Shown one piece after another: positions 53,100 through 60,371 of a stretch of 64,000 nt of DNA. The notes under the pieces were generated by a model that saw only the letters and a list, made by a program, of their open reading frames with translations, made no database searches and was not told the DNA's origin. Origin of the DNA: Parvibium lacunae (GTDB lineage: Bacteria; Pseudomonadota; Gammaproteobacteria; Burkholderiales; Burkholderiaceae_D); the NCBI RefSeq assembly GCF_003335215.1, contig NZ_QPGB01000001.1, forward strand, positions 248,001 through 312,000, written 5' to 3'. Made by a program: the position numbers and the translations under genes. Each line of letters opens with the position of its first letter. Position 1 is the stretch's first letter.

Positions 53100-53819
53100 T
53101 TAGTTGCCTCGTATTTGCAAGGTGCGATAAAACGGGGCCTGCGTGAATTGATTTAATACGCTGCGGGCGGCTTCTGGCAATCCATCGGAAGAACTAGGCC
53201 ATCCGTTGGAGCGGCCACATTGCCAAACGTAATGTTTAACCCTGGCATCGGTTAATTCTTCTAGCAAACATTGCAAACGCTGTGCTTCCAGTAAACTGGG
53301 ATCCAGCGTGGTTCTTATTTCGTAGTCAATCCCACTCGATAAAACGTGGCTTAGCGACTGAAAAGCCTGCGTACCGCTTTGTCGGCGTTGTGTGAGGCGT
53401 GGATAATCCGCGTGGCAGGTTTTAATATCCAGGCCGACCCAATCCAGCAATGGGAGGAGTGCTGCTAGTCTTTCTGGGTAGATGCCTGCGGTATGTAAAC
53501 CCACACGCAATCCAAGGTCTTTCACAGCTTGGATGGCGTGAGAGAGGTGGCCTTCCAGAGTGGGTTCGCCGCCGCTGAAAACCACGGCATCTAGGCAACC
53601 CTGACGTTGGCGGAGTATGTCGACGATGTCTGACCACTTCAGTTTTAAGCTGGCTTGCTGCCAATTGCTAGGTGATGACAGCGTGATCTGGCGCGGCTGT
53701 AAAGCGGGGTTGTGACAATAGTGGCAGCGCCATGGGCAGCCCTGGATAAACACCACGGCACTCAGTAAACCAGGGTAGTCCAGTGTACTAAAGGGCTCGA
53801 AGCCGCCTATACGCAACAT
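53100..53819 (-). CDS. nrdG: Anaerobic ribonucleotide reductase activating protein
   Basis: 239 residues. The radical-SAM motif FIQGCPWRCHYCHN (CxxxCxxC) is near residue 30; VVFSGGEPTLEG follows. It makes the glycyl radical on NrdD. Its start overlaps the small glycyl-radical gene by 13 bases, so the three nrd genes are translationally linked. At 239 residues it is longer than E. coli NrdG (154), as in the Pseudomonas-like class. Confidence 0.92.
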   Translation of the reverse strand: MLRIGGFEPFSTLDYPGLLSAVVFIQGCPWRCHYCHNPALQPRQITLSSPSNWQQASLKLKWSDIVDILRQRQGCLDAVVFSGGEPTLEGHLSHAIQAVKDLGLRVGLHTAGIYPERLAALLPLLDWVGLDIKTCHADYPRLTQRRQSGTQAFQSLSHVLSSGIDYEIRTTLDPSLLEAQRLQCLLEELTDARVKHYVWQCGRSNGWPSSSDGLPEAARSVLNQFTQAPFYRTLQIRGN

Positions 53820-54061
53820 GAGTCTACAGCCTGTGCTGCGGACGCCATTGGCGCAGGCACGGAATGCGATGCGCTTAGTGTGGGTGCCACAAAATACTGA
53901 CGCTCGGCGAATTCTCCTTGTTTCCCGATATTGAAGGCGCTGACGGGACGGTGATAGCCCATCACGCGCGTCCAGACCTCACAGCGCTGGCGCCGTGCTT
54001 GATAGGCTGCGGGCAATGTGTTGATAGTAGAAACAGAGGGATTAACAGTTTGTGTGTGCAT
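53807..54061 (-). CDS. Separate glycyl-radical segment of class III ribonucleotide reductase
   Basis: 84 residues from ATG 54061, which follows AAGGAG at seven bases, a strong ribosome site. The protein holds CEVWTRVMGYHRPVSAFN then IGKQGEFAERQYF, the NrdD C-terminal block with the radical glycine (RVxGY; E. coli RVCGY with Gly681) and the NxGKQ tail. In E. coli this lies at the end of NrdD itself. Here the large subunit stops just upstream (20 bases overlap) in another frame, so the radical site is on a small partner protein. Ribosome site and conserved motif argue for a real gene, not a sequencing slip. Similar short frames are found in related bacteria (recollection). Confidence 0.8.
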   Translation of the reverse strand: MHTQTVNPSVSTINTLPAAYQARRQRCEVWTRVMGYHRPVSAFNIGKQGEFAERQYFVAPTLSASHSVPAPMASAAQAVDSCCV

Positions 54062-56090
54062 CCTGAGGCTCCTTGGTTGGTAGGGGTGAAACGGGGGTAG
54101 GGGATGTGTGTTGATATTCAGCGAGTAGCTGTTCATCACACTTGGGGCAATATTCATGCTGGCCTGATAAATAACCATGCGTCGGGCAAATGGAAAACGT
54201 GGGCGTGATGGTCAAATACGGTAAGCGGAAGCGTGAGAGAGCGCGTTTGACTAAAGTTTTACAACTGCTGGCGGAGGGCAGGGCTTCGCCCATATACAGG
54301 TGTAGTACCGTACCGCCGGTGTATTTACGCTGTAATTCATCCTGTTCCGTGAGCGCTTGAAATGGATCAGCGGTATAGCCAACCGGCAACTGGGAGGAGT
54401 TGGTGTAATACGGGTGCGTGTTGGTGCCCGCCTGCAAAATATCGGGGTAACGTTGTTTATCTTCTTTGGCAAAGCGGTATGTTGTCCCTTCGGCGGGCGT
54501 GGCTTCGAGGTTGTACAAATGTCCGGTACGTTCTTGAAAGTCCGTTAAACGTTGGCGAATATGGTCGAGCAGAGCCAAGGCGTATTGCTTACCCGTTGGA
54601 TGGGTAATGTCATAGGCATCATGACTAAAGTTGCGTAGCATCTCATTAATGCCATTGACCCCGATGGTGGAGAAGTGATTACGTAAGGTGCCGAGGTAGC
54701 GCTTGGTGTAGGGAAATAAGCCCTGATCCATATAACCCTGTATGACTTTGCGTTTGATTTCTAAACTCTGGCTGGCTAAATCGAGTAGATGATCAACGGC
54801 CTGTAGTAAGCCCATCCAATCCTGTGCGTAGCGATAACCCAGGCGGGCGCAATTGAGGGTTACGACACCGAGCGAACCGGTTTGTTCCGCCGAGCCAAAA
54901 AGCCCGTTACCGCGTTTGAGTAGCTCGCGCAAATCCAGTTGTAAGCGGCAGCACATCGAGCGAATCATGTGCGGCTGTAAATCCGAATTTAAAAAATTTT
55001 GGAAGTAAGGCAGGCCATATTTCGCCGTCATTTCAAAGAGCCGCTCGGTATTGGGATGTTCCCAGTCAAAATCGGGGGTGATGTTATAGGTTGGGATTGG
55101 AAAGGTAAATACACGGCCTTGGGTATCCCCATCCATCATGACTTCTAAATAAGCTTGGTTAATCATGTCCATTTCCGCTTGCAGATCACCATAGCAGAAA
55201 GGCATTTCCTGACGCGCTATTACGGGTACCTGCTCGCGTAAATCAGCGGGGCAGACCCAATCAAACGTGAGATTGGTAAAGGGTGTTTGAGTTCCCCAGC
55301 GCGAGGGCACATTCAGGTTGTAAATCAGTTCCTGCATCGCTTGTTTGACCTGCGGATAGCTGAGCTGATCCTGCCGGATGTAGGGCGCTAGATACGTGTC
55401 GAATGAACTGAACGCTTGCGCGCCAGCCCATTCATTTTGAAGCGTGCCCAGAAAATTGACGATTTGCCCAATCGCGCTTGATAAATGTTTGGGGGGACCC
55501 GCTTCAACCCGCCCTGGTACGCCATTCAAGCCTTCATGCAATAAGGTTCGCAGCGACCATCCAGCACAGTAGCCAGATAGCATGTCGAGGTCATGAATAT
55601 GTAAATCCGCATCACGATGGGCGGCCCCAATCGCGGGTGGATAAATATGGTTGAGCCAATAATTAGCAATCACCTTGCCCGATATATTCAGAATTAATCC
55701 GCCCAATGAGTAGCCTTGATTGGCATTGGCTTTCACGCGCCAATCGTCTTGTGACAGATATTCATTGACTGCGCGTTCCACATCCACCAAGCAGCGTTGG
55801 TCATCGCGCCGGGTTTGATGCTGAAAACGGTAAGCGATATAGGCACGGGCGGTACGTAGATAGCCTGCTTGGATGAGTGCGGTTTCAACGTGGTCTTGAA
55901 TATGTTCAACGTGGTAGCACCCTGCCTGCTGTATCTGTAACGCAGACTCCACTAGCGTGCTCAGGCGTTCGGCCTCAGTGGGGCCAAATTCCTGAGTGGC
56001 TTGCCCTGCGCGAGTTAGGGCATGGGTAATGCGGGTCCGCTCATACGGGCGGGTCAAGCCACTGCGTTTTTGAATGAGAGGGTTAAACAT
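54042..56090 (-). CDS. nrdD: Anaerobic ribonucleoside-triphosphate reductase, main chain lacking the glycyl-radical end
   Basis: 682 residues from ATG 56090 (preceded by AGGAAA); an upstream ATG at 56120 adds ten residues before the family start. An ATP-cone is at residues 5-95; active-site Cys blocks GYCAGWSLRTLLHEGLNG and RSMCCRLQLDLRELLKRGNG follow, with the finger-loop region. The C-terminal zinc site is CPTHGYL ... YCPKC. After this the chain ends without RVxGY, found instead on the 84-residue protein next to it. It reduces NTPs to dNTPs using formate in E. coli-like enzymes. Activity should need the small protein and NrdG. Confidence 0.92.
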   Translation of the reverse strand: MFNPLIQKRSGLTRPYERTRITHALTRAGQATQEFGPTEAERLSTLVESALQIQQAGCYHVEHIQDHVETALIQAGYLRTARAYIAYRFQHQTRRDDQRCLVDVERAVNEYLSQDDWRVKANANQGYSLGGLILNISGKVIANYWLNHIYPPAIGAAHRDADLHIHDLDMLSGYCAGWSLRTLLHEGLNGVPGRVEAGPPKHLSSAIGQIVNFLGTLQNEWAGAQAFSSFDTYLAPYIRQDQLSYPQVKQAMQELIYNLNVPSRWGTQTPFTNLTFDWVCPADLREQVPVIARQEMPFCYGDLQAEMDMINQAYLEVMMDGDTQGRVFTFPIPTYNITPDFDWEHPNTERLFEMTAKYGLPYFQNFLNSDLQPHMIRSMCCRLQLDLRELLKRGNGLFGSAEQTGSLGVVTLNCARLGYRYAQDWMGLLQAVDHLLDLASQSLEIKRKVIQGYMDQGLFPYTKRYLGTLRNHFSTIGVNGINEMLRNFSHDAYDITHPTGKQYALALLDHIRQRLTDFQERTGHLYNLEATPAEGTTYRFAKEDKQRYPDILQAGTNTHPYYTNSSQLPVGYTADPFQALTEQDELQRKYTGGTVLHLYMGEALPSASSCKTLVKRALSRFRLPYLTITPTFSICPTHGYLSGQHEYCPKCDEQLLAEYQHTSPTPVSPLPTKEPQDAHTNC

Positions 56091-56234
56091 GGTTTTCCTA
56101 TATTTAGTGTGTGAAATCAATGCTAGATACTAAATGTAGGGTTTTCAAGATGGTTTAGGATGTTCGATTTAGAAAAGCCGATTTGTTTGATCTACCTGAT
56201 AATCCAAAAAACAAAGTGGTTTTAATCTCCCCAT

Positions 56235-56250
56235 AAAGAACTAGTTCTTT
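56235..56250. promoter_or_regulatory. 16-base palindrome between nrdD and mobB (candidate operator)
   Basis: AAAGAACTAGTTCTTT is fully self-complementary. It shares the half AAAGAACTAG with the narG palindrome but is joined at CTAG instead of ending with it. It lies 78 bases before the mobB ATG and 145 before the nrdD ATG. A TATAAT at 56292-56297 follows on the plus strand. Confidence 0.5.
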
Positions 56251-56327
56251 TGCAGATAAGCTGGACATATCGGGTTGTCAGTAATCACTCGTATAATCTG
56301 TTGCATTCCATTCATTCAGAGCACACT

Positions 56328-56855
56328 ATGCGTTGCCCCCATGTACTCGGGATCGTTGGTTACAGCGGCTCGGGCAAAACCACTCTCATCGAAGCCATGT
56401 TGCCCTTGCTATGTACGCGGGGCTTGCGGGTGGCGCTGATTAAACACACCCACAAAGATGTGGATGTAGATAAACCCATCGACGGCAAAGCTAAAGATAC
56501 CTGGCGGCATCGTAAGGCGGGGGCGCAGCAGGTGTTGCTGGTCGCTCCGAAGCGTTGGGTGCATATCAATGAGCTGGATGAATTACATCCGCCCCCCACA
56601 CTGGAAGAGCAACTCGATTTATTAGCGCCGTGCGATTTGGTGCTGGTAGAAGGTTTTAAGTTTGCCCAAATTCCTAAAATTGAAATCACGCGCAAGTTGG
56701 AGCCACTGCTATACCCTGCGGATAGCCGTGTGATTGCGGTGGCGAGTACACTGGGCCAGGAGGCCTTTGCCAAAAAAGTGCCGCACTACTTAAATCTGGA
56801 TGAACCCGCCGAAGTGGCGGCATTTATTCTGCAACGCTTGGGACTACACAAATGA
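56328..56855 (+). CDS. mobB: Molybdopterin-guanine dinucleotide biosynthesis adaptor
   Basis: 175 residues from ATG 56328; the frame is open further upstream but family homology begins at MRCPHVLGIVGYSGSGKTT. The P-loop GYSGSGKT is near residue 12, followed by VALIKHTHKDVDVD and GAQQVLLVAP. MobB binds GTP and helps MobA attach GMP to molybdopterin, forming the bis-MGD found in NarG. Its stop overlaps the moeA start by four bases. Confidence 0.92.
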   Translation: MRCPHVLGIVGYSGSGKTTLIEAMLPLLCTRGLRVALIKHTHKDVDVDKPIDGKAKDTWRHRKAGAQQVLLVAPKRWVHINELDELHPPPTLEEQLDLLAPCDLVLVEGFKFAQIPKIEITRKLEPLLYPADSRVIAVASTLGQEAFAKKVPHYLNLDEPAEVAAFILQRLGLHK

Positions 56856-58123
56856 CCATGCCGACTAACGATGCTACTGCCGCTACCACTATCAAGCCCG
56901 CTTTACGTTCGGTGGATGATGCGCTGGATACGCTGCTGGCTGCGGCGAGTGCTTTGCCGTTACCTGCGCTAGAAACGGTGGCGCTGGAACACGCGGCGGG
57001 CCGCGTGGTGGCGCAAAATATTTACGCTCCCTGTGCGGTACCACCCCATGCCAATTCGGCGATGGATGGCTATGCAGTGAGGATTGTCGATGTGGCCAGT
57101 GGGCAAGCCTTGCCAATTAGCCAGCGGATTGCGGCAGGGCAAGTACCGCAGCCTTTAGCGGCGGGGACGGTGGCGCGGATTTTTACGGGTGCGCCGATCC
57201 CAGTGGGGGCGGATGCTGTGATCATGCAAGAGCGGGCGGTGGTGACGGAGGCGGGTGTAAATTTTGAAACCGTGCCGCAGCCACAAGAAAACATTCGCGC
57301 GGTGGGGGAAGATATTCAGCACGGCCAATGTTTGTTTTCAGCGGGGCAGCGTTTAAGCGCGGCGGATGTGGGGCTGCTAGCTTCGGTCGGGATTGCGCAA
57401 GTCCCTGTGCGTGCGGCCTTGCGTGTGGCGATATTTTTTACGGGCGATGAATTGGTGACACCGGGCGAACCGCTCCCTGAGGGCGCGATTTATAACTCGA
57501 ATCGTTATTTTTTGCGGCCTTTGTTAGAGCGCTTGGGCTGTGTGGTGACCGACTACGGCATCGTGCGCGATAACTTGGCGCAAACTCAAGCCATGCTCGA
57601 ACGGGCGGCTGCTGAACATGAGGTGATTATCACGGCGGGTGGCGTTTCGGTGGGCGAAGAAGATCATGTGAAAGCCGCCGTACAAGCCTGCGGCGAGCTG
57701 GACTTATGGGCGATTGCGGTCAAGCCCGGTAAGCCGCTGGCCTTTGGCAAAATCACAAAACACCCTGCCAGCACCGCCCATCAGGCTGCCTTCATTGGTT
57801 TGCCGGGGAATCCAGTCTCGGCGTATGTCACCTTCTTGCTCTTTGCGCGGCCGTATTTGCTGCGGCGAATGGGGGTGCAGAACGTACAGCCCACGGGCTT
57901 GCCGCTCTCAGCCGCCTTTGCGTGGCCCAAGGCCGATAAGCGGCGTGAATTTCTACGTGCGCGTATCAATCAAAACGGTCAAGTCGAACTCTTCCCCAAC
58001 CAAAAAAGTGGGGTGCTGACTTCCTGCGCCTGGGCGGAGGGCTTGGTGGATAACGCGCCCAGCCAAACGATTGCCCCCGGTGACTTGGTGCGCTTTATTC
58101 CGCTCTCGGCCTTGGTGAACTAA
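56852..58123 (+). CDS. moeA: Molybdopterin molybdenumtransferase
   Basis: 423 residues. Family blocks are PPHANSAMDGYAVR (with the catalytic Asp), GTVARIFTGAPIPVGADAVIMQE, FFTGDELVTPG, TAGGVSVGEEDHVKAAV and GLPGNPVSAYVTFLLFARP. It inserts molybdate into adenylylated molybdopterin. The gene overlaps mobB by four bases and moaD follows after 15 bases, giving a compact cofactor operon. Confidence 0.95.
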   Translation: MTMPTNDATAATTIKPALRSVDDALDTLLAAASALPLPALETVALEHAAGRVVAQNIYAPCAVPPHANSAMDGYAVRIVDVASGQALPISQRIAAGQVPQPLAAGTVARIFTGAPIPVGADAVIMQERAVVTEAGVNFETVPQPQENIRAVGEDIQHGQCLFSAGQRLSAADVGLLASVGIAQVPVRAALRVAIFFTGDELVTPGEPLPEGAIYNSNRYFLRPLLERLGCVVTDYGIVRDNLAQTQAMLERAAAEHEVIITAGGVSVGEEDHVKAAVQACGELDLWAIAVKPGKPLAFGKITKHPASTAHQAAFIGLPGNPVSAYVTFLLFARPYLLRRMGVQNVQPTGLPLSAAFAWPKADKRREFLRARINQNGQVELFPNQKSGVLTSCAWAEGLVDNAPSQTIAPGDLVRFIPLSALVN

Positions 58124-58138
58124 GTTGGATAAATCGAA

Positions 58139-58393
58139 ATGACGCTCACGATCAAATATTTTGCCAGCCTGCGTGAAGCCCTGAATTGTGCCGAAGAGCG
58201 TGTGCCGCATACCGCCGAGTTGGCGACGGTGCAGGCGCTCAAAGCTCACCTGCAAACACGTGGTGAACCTTGGCAAAGTGCGCTGGCCAATCCGCAACTA
58301 CGCTGCGCGGTGAACCAAGAGCAAGTGCCGTTTACGCATCCGCTACAAGCAGGAGATGAGATTGCTTTTTTTCCCCCGGTAACCGGCGGCTGA
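58139..58393 (+). CDS. moaD: Molybdopterin synthase small subunit
   Basis: 84 residues, ubiquitin-like fold. It starts MTLTIKYFASLREAL and ends FFPPVTGG, the C-terminal Gly-Gly that becomes the thiocarboxylate sulphur donor. It partners with MoaE, encoded 152 bases downstream. Confidence 0.94.
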   Translation: MTLTIKYFASLREALNCAEERVPHTAELATVQALKAHLQTRGEPWQSALANPQLRCAVNQEQVPFTHPLQAGDEIAFFPPVTGG

Positions 58394-58431
58394 TTCCAGT
58401 TTGAAATCAAAGCAATAACTGTGTTGACAGC

Positions 58432-58481
58432 GCAACTTCATGCTCGCTGTACATTTAGGTACTATCTGTGCGTGAAGTTGC
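58432..58481. other. Inverted repeat in the moaE leader
   Basis: GCAACTTCA (58432-58440) pairs perfectly with TGAAGTTGC (58473-58481) around a 32-base loop. It lies 65-114 bases before moaE, after a TTGACA box (58424-58429). It could be a leader structure or an operator. I see no resemblance to the molybdenum cofactor riboswitch. Confidence 0.45.
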
Positions 58482-58545
58482 TAGTCGCGTTGTTCTTGCT
58501 CTGATTTCTTGCTGGAATCATATTGTGTTGTAGTAATTAATATTT

Positions 58546-59043
58546 ATGACGATTTCAATTCAAACCAACGATTTTGATGTAAACGTCGAGCTGCAAGCCC
58601 TGCGGGCAGGCTGCGCTGACCCCGGCAAAATCGGCGCGATTGCAAGCTTTATCGGTTTAGCGCGGGATTTGAATGACGGTGATGTGGTGAATACGCTGGA
58701 GTTGGAACACTACCCCGGCATGACGGAAAAAGCCTTGAGCAAAATTGAAGCCGACGCCCGTGCGCGTTGGCCGCTTTTGAATGTGCGGATCATTCACCGC
58801 ATTGGCACCCTCTTGCCGCAAGCGCAGATTGTGTTGGTGTTGGTCGCCAGCAGCCACCGGGCGGCGGCATTTGCGGCCTGTGAATTCATCATGGATACCC
58901 TTAAAACGACCGCGCCGTTTTGGAAGAAAGAGCAAACCGCGCAAGGCACACGCTGGGTCGAAGCCAAAGCCAGTGATGAGGCTGCCACGGCGCGCTGGCG
59001 CTCTGTCGGCTCAAATGCCGCACCCGAACAGAAAGGATCATGA
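58546..59043 (+). CDS. moaE: Molybdopterin synthase large subunit
   Basis: 165 residues. Family marks are [83 protein letters not shown] with the catalytic Lys. With MoaD it adds two sulphurs to cyclic pyranopterin phosphate. A 22-residue tail ([23 protein letters not shown]) is not conserved. Its stop overlaps the crcB start. Confidence 0.95.
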   Translation: MTISIQTNDFDVNVELQALRAGCADPGKIGAIASFIGLARDLNDGDVVNTLELEHYPGMTEKALSKIEADARARWPLLNVRIIHRIGTLLPQAQIVLVLVASSHRAAAFAACEFIMDTLKTTAPFWKKEQTAQGTRWVEAKASDEAATARWRSVGSNAAPEQKGS

Positions 59044-59423
59044 TGAGCCCACTGGGTTTCTTGGCGGTTGGAGTAGGCGCTGCCCTTGGGGCTTGGTTGC
59101 GCTGGTGGTTGGGGTTGGTGCTGAATAGTGCTGGAGCAACGGTGCCGCTGGGCACCTGGTTGGCCAACCTGATCGGTGGCTACCTGATAGGCCTGGCAGC
59201 TGCTGGGCTGAGCACCCTGCCTGAGCTGAATCCGGCGTGGCGTTTACTCATCATCACCGGTTTTTTGGGAGGATTGACCACTTTTTCAACCTTCTCGGCC
59301 GAAAACTTTCAACACTGGCAAGAAGGGCGCTGGATTGCCGCTGGCGTTCATATGCTGGCTCACGTGCTGGCATCCCTTTTTGCCACCTATTTAGGCTGGC
59401 TGAGCGCGCAACGCTTTATCTAG
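59040..59423 (+). CDS. crcB: Fluoride ion channel
   Basis: 127 residues with four membrane helices. The family marks are [31 protein letters not shown] and [15 protein letters not shown], whose TTFST lies at the ion site. Fluc channels let fluoride out of the cell as antiparallel dimers. The start (ATGATG at 59040 or 59043) overlaps the moaE stop, so it has no separate leader and no fluoride riboswitch can precede it. Confidence 0.94.
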   Translation: MMSPLGFLAVGVGAALGAWLRWWLGLVLNSAGATVPLGTWLANLIGGYLIGLAAAGLSTLPELNPAWRLLIITGFLGGLTTFSTFSAENFQHWQEGRWIAAGVHMLAHVLASLFATYLGWLSAQRFI

Positions 59424-59499
59424 GCCTTTGCACTGGGTTTATCTATTTTGATTGAGATGGCCGCTTCATTGCTTAAGCCTTAGCCATTTTTGCCGATAT

Positions 59500-59527
59500 A
59501 TGCCTAATCTCGGTTTAGGTTAGGCAT
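59500..59527. other. Inverted repeat overlapping the ribosome site of the next gene
   Basis: ATGCCTAA (59500-59507) pairs with TTAGGCAT (59520-59527), one base before the ATG at 59529. The hairpin would hide the translation start of the solute-binding protein; it may also be an operator. Confidence 0.5.
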
Positions 59528-59528
59528 C

Positions 59529-60365
59529 ATGCAAGTTCCTGGTTTAGTCATCCGTATGTTGGTCTTGGTCACGCTATTGACCGGGGCCTGCTGGTTTTCA
59601 AATTCGGCTTGGGCAAATTCACCCGACCGCCTGAGCCGCATCCTGCAGCAAAAATCGCTGCGGGTTTGTATTTGGCCAGACTACTACAGCATCACCTTTC
59701 GTAATCCGCGCACGGGCCAGCTTAATGGTTTCGACATTGATATGGCGCAGCAATTTGCAAAAGACTTGGGCGTGGAGCTGACCTTTGTCAATAGCTCGTT
59801 TGCGGCTCTGATGGATAATCTGGTGGGCGATCAATGTGACATTGCGATGCATGGGGTTGCAATCACTGAAGCCCGGTTGGAAAAACTGAGTTTCAGCGAG
59901 CCTTATCTCAAGAGCGATTTTTATGCGGTGACAACCAAGAGCCACCCCACGGTGACACAATGGGACGATATTGACAAACCCGATGTGGTGGTGGGAATAA
60001 TGGGGGGCACTGTGATGGAGCCGGTTATGCGTAAAGCGCTACGGCAAGCGCAAATCGAATTGATCTATGCGCCGAAAACGCGAGAGCAAGAGTTGGAAGC
60101 AGGGCGGATTGATGTGTTTATTACCGATTATCCGTATAGTCGGAAGGTATTAGACAACGCCGACTGGGCCGCCTTGCTGGGGCCGAGTAAGCCATTTTTT
60201 ATTACCAATTATGCCTATGCTATCGCCAAGGTTAAAACACCGGGAGATCAGCGCTGGTTGAACCGTATCAATCAATTTTTACTCGCCACGAAAAACGATG
60301 GCCGGCTCCTTGCGATTGCCCGTCGTTACAAACTGGAACGAATAGCGGTGTCTGATAAAAAATAA
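59529..60365 (+). CDS. Periplasmic solute-binding protein, family 3
   Basis: 278 residues. A signal peptide ends about SAWA (residue 29). The SBP_bac_3 fold shows LRVCIWPDYYSITFRNPRTGQLNGFDIDMAQQFAKDLGVEL, DIAMHGVAITEARLEKLSFSEPY, and VGIMGGTVMEPVMRKAL. It probably binds an amino acid or related anion in the periplasm. No ABC permease or ATPase is nearby; instead a sensor kinase starts six bases after the stop, so it may be a signalling partner for that kinase (inference). Confidence 0.88.
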   Translation: MQVPGLVIRMLVLVTLLTGACWFSNSAWANSPDRLSRILQQKSLRVCIWPDYYSITFRNPRTGQLNGFDIDMAQQFAKDLGVELTFVNSSFAALMDNLVGDQCDIAMHGVAITEARLEKLSFSEPYLKSDFYAVTTKSHPTVTQWDDIDKPDVVVGIMGGTVMEPVMRKALRQAQIELIYAPKTREQELEAGRIDVFITDYPYSRKVLDNADWAALLGPSKPFFITNYAYAIAKVKTPGDQRWLNRINQFLLATKNDGRLLAIARRYKLERIAVSDKK

Positions 60366-60371
60366 TCACCT

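Noticed and set aside
54042-54178. Frameshift error splitting nrdD
   Set aside because: The downstream frame has its own AAGGAG site and ATG at good spacing and overlaps nrdG in operon style, so a separate gene is more likely; not fully excluded.
59040-59043. Fluoride riboswitch before crcB
   Set aside because: crcB starts inside the moaE stop codon, so there is no leader to hold one.
59500-59527. attC site because it has GCCTAA and TTAGGC ends
   Set aside because: It is only 28 bases long, with no inner stem and no cassette gene layout; listed as a simple hairpin.
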